Assembly (NCBI GenBank): GCA_027346765.1 | Contig: DAIERN010000045.1 | Location: 1 to 9,015, forward strand | Source: Chloroflexota bacterium | Lineage (GTDB): Bacteria; Chloroflexota; Limnocylindria; Limnocylindrales; CSP1-4 | Reading direction: 5' to 3' | DNA: 9,015 nucleotides | Shown: positions 1 through 5,488 of the stretch, piece after piece | Numbering within the stretch: the first letter of the stretch is position 1 | Layout: each line of letters begins with the position of its first letter | The notes under the pieces: model-generated | The model's input: the letters and a program-made list of their open reading frames with translations, nothing else | Database searches by the model: none | What the model was told of the DNA's origin: nothing | Program-made: the position numbers and the translations under genes

Positions 1-513
1 GAGGCCTTCGCCCAGATCGAAGTCCAGCTGAAGCGCCGCTGGGACCTGATCCCCAACCTCGTGAACGCCGTCAAGGGCTACATGGGGTTCGAGCAGTCGG
101 TCCTGCAGAACGTCACGCAGGCTCGCGCCAACGCGGTGTCCGCTGGCGCCCAGGGCCCCGCCGCCCAGGCTGCCGCTGAGAACGCCCTCACCGGCACCCT
201 GCGCTCGCTGTTCGCCGTCGTCGAGAACTACCCCGAGCTCAAGGCCAACCAGAACGTGCTCGAGCTGCAGGAGCAGCTGACCACGACAGAGAACCAGATC
301 GGGTTCGCGCGCCAGCACTACAACGCGACCGTGCTCGACTACAACACCTCGATCGCGACGTTCCCCAATGTTCTTATCGCCGGACCTTTCGGCTTCAGCA
401 AGCGCGAGTTCTTCGACGCCGAGCCGGAAGCTTCGCAGGTGCCGCAGGTCGACCTGAGCAACCTCGCCCCGCCAGCGCCGCCCGCCCCGCCCGCAGCTCC
501 GCCGGCCGGCTGA
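1..513 (+). CDS. lemA: LemA family protein (5' end missing)
   Basis: The frame is open from base 1 to the TGA at 511-513, so the gene enters from outside the window. The N-terminal membrane anchor and true start are not visible. What remains (170 residues) has the family hallmarks: near the left edge a QLKRRWDLIPNLVNAVKGY stretch matches the conserved LemA helix, followed by long helical segments (ELQEQLTTTENQI, FARQHYNATVLDYNT) and the FPNVLIAGPFGF turn close to the C-terminus. The protein ends in a Pro/Ala-rich tail (PAPPAPPAAPPAG), likely disordered. LemA proteins are membrane-anchored four-helix proteins of uncertain biochemical role. They are commonly encoded beside HtpX-type proteases, as here with a 51-base gap. 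The GTG at 61 is an internal valine in a conserved motif, not a credible start. Family assignment is firm; function in this organism is inferred. Confidence 0.93.
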   Translation, partial: EAFAQIEVQLKRRWDLIPNLVNAVKGYMGFEQSVLQNVTQARANAVSAGAQGPAAQAAAENALTGTLRSLFAVVENYPELKANQNVLELQEQLTTTENQIGFARQHYNATVLDYNTSIATFPNVLIAGPFGFSKREFFDAEPEASQVPQVDLSNLAPPAPPAPPAAPPAG

Positions 514-532
514 GAGACCAAGGCGCTGACAT

Positions 533-556
533 GGCCCGCCGGCTGACCGGCGGGCC
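533..556 (+). other. Perfect 10-bp GC hairpin in the lemA-htpX gap
   Basis: GGCCCGCCGG (533-542), loop CTGA, then CCGGCGGGCC (547-556) form an all-G/C stem with no mismatch. It ends 8 bases before the htpX ATG. No T-tract follows, so it is not a classical intrinsic terminator. The only purine-rich stretch that could serve as a ribosome-binding site for htpX (GGCGGG) lies inside the 3' arm. It may therefore reduce htpX translation or act as a transcription attenuator or mRNA-processing structure between the two cistrons. Confidence 0.75.
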
Positions 557-564
557 CAATTGAC

Positions 565-1560
565 ATGACCGCTCCAACGCAGAGCTTCTACCAGCAGATC
601 AGCACGAATCGGCGCCAGTCGATCGTGCTCGTTCTGCTGCTCACCGCATTCCTGGGCTTCTTCGGCTTCGTCATCGGCTTCGCCATCAGCGGCGGCTATT
701 GGCAGGGCGGCCTCATCGCGACCGGCATCGCGGTGGCCATCGCGCTGCTCATGACCAGCGTTTCCTACTTCGGTGGCGACGGGATCGTTCTCGCCACCGC
801 CGGTGCGCGCCAGCTGACCGAGCAGTCGGCGCCGCAGCTCATGAACGTGGTGCGCGAGATGTGCATCGCGGCGAACGTGCCCATGCCGCGCGTCTACGCC
901 ATCAACGACACCGCGCCCAATGCCTTCGCCACCGGCCGTGATCCCAAACACGCCAGCCTCGCGGTCACGACCGGATTGCTTGAGAAGCTCGATCGCGAGG
1001 AGCTCCAAGGGGTCATCGGGCACGAGATCTCCCATGTCCGCAACCTGGACATCCGGTTCGAGCTGCTGGTGGCCGTGTTGGTCGGGTCCATCGCCCTCCT
1101 GGCTGACTTCTTCCTGCGCTTCACCTTCTGGGGCGGATTGGGCGGCGGCCGGCGCGGGCGTGACAGTGGCGGCGGCGGTGGCGCGCTGGTGCTGATCGCG
1201 ATCGTGCTTGGGCTCGTGTTGTCGGTGATCGCGCCGATCATTGGCCGCCTGGTGCAGCTCGCGGTGAGCCGGCAGCGCGAGTACCTGGCCGACGCATCGA
1301 GCGTCGAGCTGACGCGCAACCCGTACGGGCTGGAGCGGGCGCTGGTCAAGATCAGCGCGGACCGCGAGGTCCTCGAAGTCGCCAACCGGGCGACGCAGCA
1401 CATGTATTTCGTCAACCCGATCAAGAAATGGGAGGCCCGGGCGTCGGGCCTGATGGCGACCCACCCGCCGTTGGTCGATCGGGTCAACCGACTCCGGGCG
1501 CTTACCGGCCAGCCACCGGTCGACCAGCAGTCGATGCAGCAGCTGGCCGGGCTCAACTGA
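565..1560 (+). CDS. htpX: HtpX-like M48 family membrane zinc metalloprotease
   Basis: This 331-residue protein has the M48 zinc-protease signature HEISH at residues 153-157 (two His ligands and the catalytic Glu). A downstream REYLAD motif supplies the third zinc ligand, Glu239. Hydrophobic segments at about 19-42, 48-68, 166-186 and 206-229 make it an integral membrane protein. A Gly-rich basic linker (about 190-206, GGGRRGRDSGGGGG) separates the last two. Size and order match HtpX, which degrades misfolded membrane proteins on the cytoplasmic face. The start is the ATG at 565, giving MTAPTQSFYQQ. No Shine-Dalgarno is visible because the preceding bases form a GC hairpin. The lemA-htpX pairing is conserved in many bacteria and suggests a shared envelope-stress role, an inference from context. 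I see no terminator after the TGA. Confidence 0.95.
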   Translation: MTAPTQSFYQQISTNRRQSIVLVLLLTAFLGFFGFVIGFAISGGYWQGGLIATGIAVAIALLMTSVSYFGGDGIVLATAGARQLTEQSAPQLMNVVREMCIAANVPMPRVYAINDTAPNAFATGRDPKHASLAVTTGLLEKLDREELQGVIGHEISHVRNLDIRFELLVAVLVGSIALLADFFLRFTFWGGLGGGRRGRDSGGGGGALVLIAIVLGLVLSVIAPIIGRLVQLAVSRQREYLADASSVELTRNPYGLERALVKISADREVLEVANRATQHMYFVNPIKKWEARASGLMATHPPLVDRVNRLRALTGQPPVDQQSMQQLAGLN

Positions 1561-1639
1561 GGCCGCGGACGCGATCAGGCGGGTCGTTATGGTTCAATAT
1601 GCATGGTCGCTGCCGGCGGCCATGGATTGGTCTGGACGC

Positions 1640-1715
1640 GCCGAGATAGCTCAGTTGGTAGAGCACGCGACTGAAAATCGCGGTGTCGCCAGTTCGATCC
1701 TGGCTCTCGGCACCA
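1640..1715 (+). tRNA. tRNA-Phe (anticodon GAA)
   Basis: A full cloverleaf folds. The acceptor arms are GCCGAGA (1640-1646) and TCTCGGC (1705-1711), with discriminator A and encoded CCA at 1713-1715. The anticodon stem CGCGA/TCGCG encloses loop CTGAAAA with GAA at 1673-1675. The T arm is GCCAG-TTCGATC-CTGGC. It is the first of five tRNA genes on the plus strand, 79 bases after htpX. I could not identify a convincing promoter in that gap. Confidence 0.97.
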
Positions 1716-1747
1716 CCCCATCCGGTCCGTCAGCCGGTGGTCATCGA

Positions 1748-1823
1748 GCGGAAGTGGCTCAGTTGGTAGAGCATCACCTTGCCAAGGTGAGGGTCGCGGG
1801 TTCGAGTCCCGTCTTCCGCTCCA
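1748..1823 (+). tRNA. tRNA-Gly (anticodon GCC)
   Basis: Acceptor arms GCGGAAG (1748-1754) and CTTCCGC (1813-1819) pair fully, with discriminator T and encoded CCA at 1821-1823. Anticodon stem TCACC/GGTGA encloses loop TTGCCAA with GCC at 1781-1783. The T loop TTCGAGT is standard. It lies 32 bases after tRNA-Phe and is probably co-transcribed with it. Confidence 0.97.
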
Positions 1824-1859
1824 CTCTCTCCTTTTGACAAACTAGCCCGCGCGCACCGC

Positions 1860-1933
1860 TGGCCCTTCGTCTAGTGGTAGGACAGCGGACTTTGGATCCG
1901 TGAACTGAGGTTCGAATCCTCAAGGGCCAGCCA
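1860..1933 (+). tRNA. tRNA-Gln (anticodon TTG)
   Basis: Acceptor arms TGGCCCT (1860-1866) and AGGGCCA (1923-1929) pair, with discriminator G and encoded CCA at 1931-1933. The T-A first pair is typical of bacterial tRNA-Gln. Anticodon stem GCGGA/TCCGT encloses loop CTTTGGA with TTG at 1892-1894, reading CAA and, by wobble, CAG. The T loop is TTCGAAT. A TTTTGACA stretch lies just upstream, but no -10 box stands at a usable distance. Confidence 0.97.
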
Positions 1934-1946
1934 GTCGATCTTCTGG

Positions 1947-2022
1947 GGCGACGTACCCAAGTGGTTAAGGGGGCGGTCTGCAAAACCGCTATGCACCGGT
2001 TCGAATCCGGTCGTCGCCTCCA
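1947..2022 (+). tRNA. tRNA-Cys (anticodon GCA)
   Basis: Acceptor arms GGCGACG (1947-1953) and CGTCGCC (2012-2018) pair, with discriminator T and encoded CCA at 2020-2022. Anticodon stem GCGGT/ACCGC encloses loop CTGCAAA with GCA at 1980-1982. It starts 13 bases after tRNA-Gln and is the last tRNA before the HNH gene that interrupts the array. Confidence 0.97.
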
Positions 2023-2052
2023 CTCCCTCGACACAGGCCAATCTCGTTGATT

Positions 2053-2072
2053 TGTGCCAGATAGTTGGCACA
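2053..2072. repeat. Inverted repeat TGTGCCA-N6-TGGCACA upstream of the HNH gene
   Basis: TGTGCCA (2053-2059) and TGGCACA (2066-2072) are perfect inverted copies separated by GATAGT. The repeat sits between tRNA-Cys and the HNH start at 2095. As DNA it resembles a dimeric-regulator operator. As RNA it would form a 7-bp hairpin, but no T-tract follows, so a terminator role for the tRNA array is not supported. The match is visible; the function is inferred. Confidence 0.55.
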
Positions 2073-2073
2073 C

Positions 2074-2081
2074 GGGCCCGG
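2074..2081 (+). repeat. Left copy of an 8-bp direct repeat bracketing the HNH gene
   Basis: GGGCCCGG here recurs at 2770-2777, directly after the HNH stop codon and across the first bases of tRNA-Leu. Repeat-to-repeat distance is 696 bases. Recombination between the copies would remove the HNH unit and still leave a complete tRNA-Leu 5' end. In GC-rich DNA an 8-mer match can arise by chance, so this is suggestive only. Confidence 0.35.
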
Positions 2082-2094
2082 TACGTTGGCGTCG

Positions 2095-2769
2095 ATGCAG
2101 CGCCACCGGAAGTACACCGCCGAACAGCTAGAAACGGCTGTCGCCTCGGGTGGGAATCTCCACACCATCCTGAAAGCCTTGGGCTTGGTACCGCGCGGCG
2201 GAAACTATGAGTCGGTGCGGCGACAGATAGCCAGACTTGGCCTAGATGCCCCGCAGCTCGACGGCTTGAGAGCCCGCGCCAGAGGATCGACCGACGTTGC
2301 AGTGACCGACGATGAGATCGTCACCTTCGTTCGAGAATCCCGCTCATTCGCGGACGTCCTCAGAAGGATCGGCCGCCCTCCCGGTGGGCGCGCACAGGCA
2401 CGGCTGAAGATCAAGGTTGCCGCCCTTGGCGTAGATACGTCGCACTTCACTGGCGCGGGTTGGCGTCGTGGTGACAACACGCCGGTTGTGCCAGCGGCGC
2501 CGCTCGACCAGTACCTTGTCGCTGGTCGATTGTGTCAGTCGTCGACCTTGAAGCGACGTCTGATTGAGTCGGGCCTTAAGCGCGCGCAGTGCGAACGCTG
2601 CTCAAGGACCGAATGGAACGGTGCTCCGATCCCGTTGGAGCTAGATCACGTCAACGGCAGGAGGGATGACAACCGCATCGACAACCTGCGGCTGCTCTGC
2701 CCGAATTGTCACGCGCAGACGGACACCTATCGGGGGCGGAATATCGGCAAAGCGAGCGGTATCCTCTGA
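2095..2769 (+). CDS. HNH endonuclease with two N-terminal helix-turn-helix-like repeats
   Basis: The 224-residue product ends in an HNH nuclease domain with zinc-binding pairs C166/C169 and C202/C205. The LELDHVNG motif carries His185, followed by DNRIDNL (Asn197) and CPNCHAQT (His206), which is the complete HNH set. Ahead of it are two tandem units of about 50 residues, YTAEQLETAV...LGLDAPQLDG and VTDDEIVTFV...LGVDTSHFTG. Each looks like a small helical DNA-binding module. I chose the ATG at 2095 because the repeat begins immediately after it; an in-frame TTG at 2065 falls inside the inverted repeat. No Shine-Dalgarno is seen. Codons rare elsewhere in the window (AGA, AGG, ATA, CTA) are used, hinting at transfer. 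It splits the tRNA array, its stop lying 2 bases before tRNA-Leu. It could be a homing-type or defence nuclease; the target is unknown. Confidence 0.85.
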   Translation: MQRHRKYTAEQLETAVASGGNLHTILKALGLVPRGGNYESVRRQIARLGLDAPQLDGLRARARGSTDVAVTDDEIVTFVRESRSFADVLRRIGRPPGGRAQARLKIKVAALGVDTSHFTGAGWRRGDNTPVVPAAPLDQYLVAGRLCQSSTLKRRLIESGLKRAQCERCSRTEWNGAPIPLELDHVNGRRDDNRIDNLRLLCPNCHAQTDTYRGRNIGKASGIL

Positions 2770-2777
2770 GGGCCCGG
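2770..2777 (+). repeat. Right copy of the 8-bp direct repeat at the tRNA-Leu 5' edge
   Basis: GGGCCCGG matches 2074-2081. Its last six bases are the start of the tRNA-Leu acceptor stem, so this copy joins the HNH stop codon to the tRNA. See the left copy for the interpretation. Confidence 0.35.
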
Positions 2778-2857
2778 GTGCCGGAACGGTATACGGAGGC
2801 GCCTTAAGAGCGTCCGTCCGAAAGGACATGTGGGTTCGAATCCCATCCCGGGCACCA
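2772..2857 (+). tRNA. tRNA-Leu (anticodon TAA)
   Basis: A class II tRNA with a long variable arm. Acceptor arms GCCCGGG (2772-2778) and CCCGGGC (2847-2853) pair, with discriminator A and encoded CCA at 2855-2857. The anticodon loop CTTAAGA carries TAA, closed by GGCGC/GCGTC with one G-T pair. The variable-arm hairpin GTCC-GAAA-GGAC is clear. The T loop is TTCGAAT. It begins 2 bases after the HNH stop codon and ends 18 bases before the stop codon of the convergent minus-strand ATPase gene. Confidence 0.96.
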
Positions 2858-2875
2858 ACCAGTTTGTTCGGCGTC

Positions 2876-4102
2876 TCAGCCGCGGCCGAGGAAGCCACCC
2901 AGCCGACCTTTCTTGCGGGGTTGCGCCACCGCGTCGTCCTGGTCGTTGTCAGACAGCGTGTCCGCCAGCCGGCGGAGTGACGCCGACGCCGCGCTGCGAC
3001 GTGCGAGCAAATGGAGCGGCTGGCCCTCGTTGACGGCGCGCAGGAAGTTCTCACTGTCGTAGGGGATGGTCAGCCCGACCTTGATCGACAGGTGCTCCTC
3101 GATCTGATCGCCCGATATCGACGACTTGGGGTAGATGTCGTTCATGACGAAGGTGGTTCGGTCGGCCGCGGTGCCCATCTCCGACAGGACTTCGAGCGCG
3201 GCATGCAGCAGGCGCAACGCCGGGATGTCGGGCGTAATCACCAGCGCCAGGCGGTCAGCCGAGTTGAGGACGACCATCGCGCGGCTATCGAGCGTAGAGC
3301 CGACGTCGACCACCACCGTCGCATACATGCCACGCAGCGTTTCCAGGAGCTGGGTCAATTGCTCACTCGTGAGACCGTCGCCGTCGTCGGGCCGGTATGG
3401 GCCGCCATAGACCATCAGACCGCTGGGATGTAGCCGGCCTGAGTCGGCGATCATCTCCGGGGTCTGGTTGTGCAGGTCTTCGCGGGCGAGCATCGCCGTC
3501 GAGGCGCGGCCGTAGATGTCGAGATGCGTCGATACCTGGCCGTGGAACATGTCGAGATCGGCGATGGCAACGTTGCCCGGCGCCATCTCAGCCAGCAGCA
3601 GCGCCGTGTTGACGGCCAGAGTCGTTGTGCCGGCGCCGCCCTTTGCCGCGGCAAACGCGATGACGCGGCCCGGTTTCGCCTGCACCTTGGGTACGGCGAC
3701 TGACATGCCAGATTGGCTTGAGATGGGCGCGCCCACCGCCGGCTGAGCGCGGAGCAGCAGCGCGTCGACCATGGCGGCCAGCTCGCGTTCGTCGATGGGC
3801 TGCGACAGGACGTCGTCCGCGCCGGCCTCGAGAACCTTGACGCGCGTCTCGACGTCGCGCGCCGGCACCACGGCAAGGATGGGCGGGTGCGAGGACCCGG
3901 CTTCGTCGTTGATGCGCCGGCAGAGCAGCGCGAGCGACGCGATGTCCGCTGCTTCGACAACGATCAGCTGGGCGGTGCCAATCTCGGCGAGCGCGGCATT
4001 CAGGTCGCGTGCCACGGCGACCGACAGGTCAAGCCGCGCCAGGGCGCCCGCCAGTGCCTGGGCGTTCCCGCCAAGCGAAACGAGCACGACGCGCGACGAC
4101 AA
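2876..4102 (-). CDS. CpaE/TadZ-like protein: degenerate receiver plus MinD/ParA-type ATPase
   Basis: From the TTG at 4102 the product is 408 residues. That start has AGGAGG six bases upstream and removes an unlikely N-terminal extension. Residues 1-120 look like a response-regulator receiver: the RVVLVSL first strand and LEAGADDVLSQPIDERELAAM toward its end fit. The phospho-acceptor position reads IVVEAADI, so the usual Asp appears absent. Residues 147-385 are a MinD/ParA-type P-loop domain: KGGAGTTT (154-161) keeps the signature Lys154 but has Thr159 where the second lysine normally lies, ADLDMFHGQ (181-189) is the switch region, and TVVVDVG (262-268) is Walker B. A basic Gly-rich tail (PRKKGRLGGFLGRG) ends the protein. 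This architecture is that of CpaE/TadZ, which localise Tad/Flp pilus machinery at the pole. No tad genes are in the window, so the role is open. It is transcribed divergently from rpsF and converges on tRNA-Leu. Confidence 0.85.
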   Translation of the reverse strand: MSSRVVLVSLGGNAQALAGALARLDLSVAVARDLNAALAEIGTAQLIVVEAADIASLALLCRRINDEAGSSHPPILAVVPARDVETRVKVLEAGADDVLSQPIDERELAAMVDALLLRAQPAVGAPISSQSGMSVAVPKVQAKPGRVIAFAAAKGGAGTTTLAVNTALLLAEMAPGNVAIADLDMFHGQVSTHLDIYGRASTAMLAREDLHNQTPEMIADSGRLHPSGLMVYGGPYRPDDGDGLTSEQLTQLLETLRGMYATVVVDVGSTLDSRAMVVLNSADRLALVITPDIPALRLLHAALEVLSEMGTAADRTTFVMNDIYPKSSISGDQIEEHLSIKVGLTIPYDSENFLRAVNEGQPLHLLARRSAASASLRRLADTLSDNDQDDAVAQPRKKGRLGGFLGRG

Positions 4103-4104
4103 CG

Positions 4105-4114
4105 GCCACCTCCT
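4105..4114 (-). promoter_or_regulatory. Shine-Dalgarno of the CpaE-like gene (decides the TTG start)
   Basis: Read on the minus strand, AGGAGG precedes the TTG at 4102 by six bases. An overlapping GTG is out of frame. No upstream in-frame start has a comparable site, so this fixes the 408-residue form. Confidence 0.75.
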
Positions 4115-4174
4115 GCGAGGGCGCTTCGGAAAGGTCCACCAAAGGCTGTGTCCGAGTCTAACAACCGGCTCGGC

Positions 4175-4180
4175 TATACT
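4175..4180 (+). promoter_or_regulatory. Putative -10 box (TATACT) of the rpsF operon
   Basis: TATACT matches the sigma-70 -10 consensus at five of six positions. It lies 79 bases before the rpsF TTG, in the 157-base divergent region shared with the CpaE-like gene. No good -35 is found at 16-19 bases upstream. Transcription would begin near 4187, giving an untranslated leader of about 70 bases. Confidence 0.5.
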
Positions 4181-4207
4181 CTCGGTCGACCTTTCAGCTC
4201 CGCCGTT

Positions 4208-4228
4208 GCCCACCGGGCCGCCAAGCGG
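4208..4228 (+). promoter_or_regulatory. Two small GC hairpins in the rpsF leader
   Basis: GCCC-ACC-GGGC (4208-4218) and CCGC-CAA-GCGG (4218-4228) are adjacent, sharing base 4218, and rich in CCG. Many bacteria autoregulate rpsF through an S6:S18-binding leader RNA with a conserved CCG element. Position and composition here are compatible with that, but I cannot fold it to the published consensus, so the link is tentative. Confidence 0.3.
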
Positions 4229-4259
4229 GGCATATCCCAAGGGAAGGAGACATTCCGCC

Positions 4260-4694
4260 TTGCGCCGTTATGAGTTGATGCTCGTCCTGCGTCCCGACGC
4301 TCCGGACGACCAGGTCCAGGCCGTGATCGATCGTGCCACGCGCTCCATTGCCGCCGCCGACGGGCAGATCGTCAAGGTCAGCCCGTGGGGCCGTCGCCGC
4401 CTCGCCTATGCGATTGGCCAGCAGCACGAGGGCTCGTACTTCATCGTCCAGTTCGATGCGCCCGCCAGTGCAGTCCTCGAGCTCGAGCGCGGCCTCAACA
4501 TCACCGAAGAGGTGATGCGCCACCTGATCACCCGCGTTGAGAAGCCGCAGCTGCGGCGCGCGACAGCGGAAGCGGGGGACGGCATGGCCGACGAAGAGTT
4601 TGTGCCGCCCGCACTGGACGACGACGACATCCCTGACACCGAGTTCATCGACGAGTCGGAGAGCGAAGCCGCTCCCGCCGCCACCGATCGCTAG
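4260..4694 (+). CDS. rpsF: 30S ribosomal protein bS6
   Basis: The product has 144 residues and starts MRRYELMLVLRPDAPDD, the typical bS6 N-terminus. The TTG at 4260 is chosen because it places this conserved start at residue 1 and has AAGGAG (4244-4249) ten bases upstream. The GRRRLAYAI (45-53) and GSYFIVQFDA (59-67) strands and the NITEEVMRHLITRVEKP helix (80-96) are standard. bS6 binds the platform of the 30S subunit together with bS18, encoded two genes downstream. Residues 98-144 form an unusually long, strongly acidic tail with a run of four Asp, absent from the shortest family members and probably disordered. First gene of rpsF-ssb-rpsR. Confidence 0.97.
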   Translation: MRRYELMLVLRPDAPDDQVQAVIDRATRSIAAADGQIVKVSPWGRRRLAYAIGQQHEGSYFIVQFDAPASAVLELERGLNITEEVMRHLITRVEKPQLRRATAEAGDGMADEEFVPPALDDDDIPDTEFIDESESEAAPAATDR

Positions 4695-4712
4695 ACGCAG
4701 GAGGTTCTGACT

Positions 4713-5174
4713 GTGTCGCTCAACAAGTGCATGATCATCGGCAACCTGGGCCGCGATCCAGAGATGCGCTACACGCCCAGTGGCCAGGCCGTCACCCAGT
4801 TCACCGTCGCCTGCAACCGCAACTACAAGGACGCCCAGGGTGAGCGCCAGGAAGAGACCGAGTGGTTCCGCGTCGTAGCGTGGGGCCAGCAGGCCGAGTT
4901 CGCGGCGGAGTACCTCCGCAAGGGCGCCAAGGTGTACGTCGAGGGCCGGATCCAGACGCGCCAGTGGGAAGGCCAGGACGGCCAGAAGCGGTACACGACC
5001 GAGCTCGTGGCCAACACCATCCAGAACCTCGACCGCCGGCCGCGTGAGGACGCAGGCGATGGTGGCAGCCAGCTGCCGCCCGAGCCACGCGCACAGCGCC
5101 CCCAGGCCGCGAATGCGAAACCCGGAGCTTCCGAGCAGGCGCCCGAGCCCGACTACGACGACCTGCCCTTCTAA
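4713..5174 (+). CDS. ssb: Single-stranded DNA-binding protein
   Basis: The product has 153 residues. The N-terminal OB fold spans about residues 1-108: [20 protein letters not shown] opens it, followed by the [11 protein letters not shown] strand, [12 protein letters not shown] and [18 protein letters not shown] Pro/Gln/Ala-rich linker leads to the DYDDLPF tip, the acidic end by which SSB recruits replication and repair partners. It coats single-stranded DNA, usually as a tetramer. The GTG start at 4713 has AGGAGG at 4699-4704, eight bases upstream. It lies 18 bases after rpsF and 11 before rpsR, the usual placement between the two ribosomal protein genes. Confidence 0.98.
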   Translation: MSLNKCMIIGNLGRDPEMRYTPSGQAVTQFTVACNRNYKDAQGERQEETEWFRVVAWGQQAEFAAEYLRKGAKVYVEGRIQTRQWEGQDGQKRYTTELVANTIQNLDRRPREDAGDGGSQLPPEPRAQRPQAANAKPGASEQAPEPDYDDLPF

Positions 5175-5185
5175 GGAGATTCGAC

Positions 5186-5458
5186 ATGCCCCCCACCAGC
5201 CGAACCAGCAAGAAGCGCAACGACGAGTACCGCGATCGTCGCCGCCGCAAGGTGTGCGCCTTCTGCGCCGACAAGACCGTGATGATCGATTACAAGGAGA
5301 TCAACCGGCTGCGGCGCTACCTGTCAGAGCGCGCCAAGATCGAGCCGCGGCGCAAGACCGGCACCTGCGCCGAGCATCAGCGCCAGCTGGCCGTCGCGCT
5401 CAAGCGCGCCCGCCACGTTGCGCTGCTGCCGTACGCCCCCGAGCACCTGCGCGCCTAG
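5186..5458 (+). CDS. rpsR: 30S ribosomal protein bS18
   Basis: This 90-residue, strongly basic protein contains the bS18 core: VCAFC...[28 protein letters not shown] and the C-terminal [21 protein letters not shown]24, C27, C61 and H64 make a probable zinc-binding set, so this is the metal-binding type of bS18. It binds 16S rRNA with bS6 on the platform. AAGGAG (5173-5178), overlapping the ssb stop codon, supports the ATG at 5186 and suggests translational coupling. rplI (bL9), often next in this operon, is not present. Confidence 0.98.
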   Translation: MPPTSRTSKKRNDEYRDRRRRKVCAFCADKTVMIDYKEINRLRRYLSERAKIEPRRKTGTCAEHQRQLAVALKRARHVALLPYAPEHLRA

Positions 5459-5469
5459 CTTGGCGCGCA
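5448..5469 (+). terminator. 8-bp hairpin across the rpsR stop codon
   Basis: TGCGCGCC (5448-5455), loop TAGCTT containing the TAG stop, then GGCGCGCA (5462-5469) pair perfectly. No U-tract follows, so it is at best a weak or factor-assisted terminator, or a 3'-end stabiliser or processing site for the rpsF-ssb-rpsR message. It ends 19 bases before the antiporter start. Confidence 0.45.
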
Positions 5470-5488
5470 ACCTGAGCGCGAGCACCCG

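Noticed and set aside
894..1556. 220-residue minus-strand frame opposite htpX
   Set aside because: It is the antisense shadow of a well-supported metalloprotease gene and has no recognisable motif.
1834..1862. TTGACA at 1834-1839 as a promoter for tRNA-Gln and tRNA-Cys
   Set aside because: A perfect -35, but bases 17 downstream fall in GC-rich sequence at the tRNA start with no -10 box, and transcription would start inside the tRNA.
2065..2094. TTG at 2065 as the HNH start
   Set aside because: It lies inside the inverted repeat and adds ten residues without family support; the repeat domain begins directly after the ATG at 2095.
2001..2850. GGTTCGAATCC repeated in tRNA-Gln, tRNA-Cys and tRNA-Leu as attachment sites
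   Set aside because: These are the conserved T arms of the tRNAs themselves, not element-end duplications.
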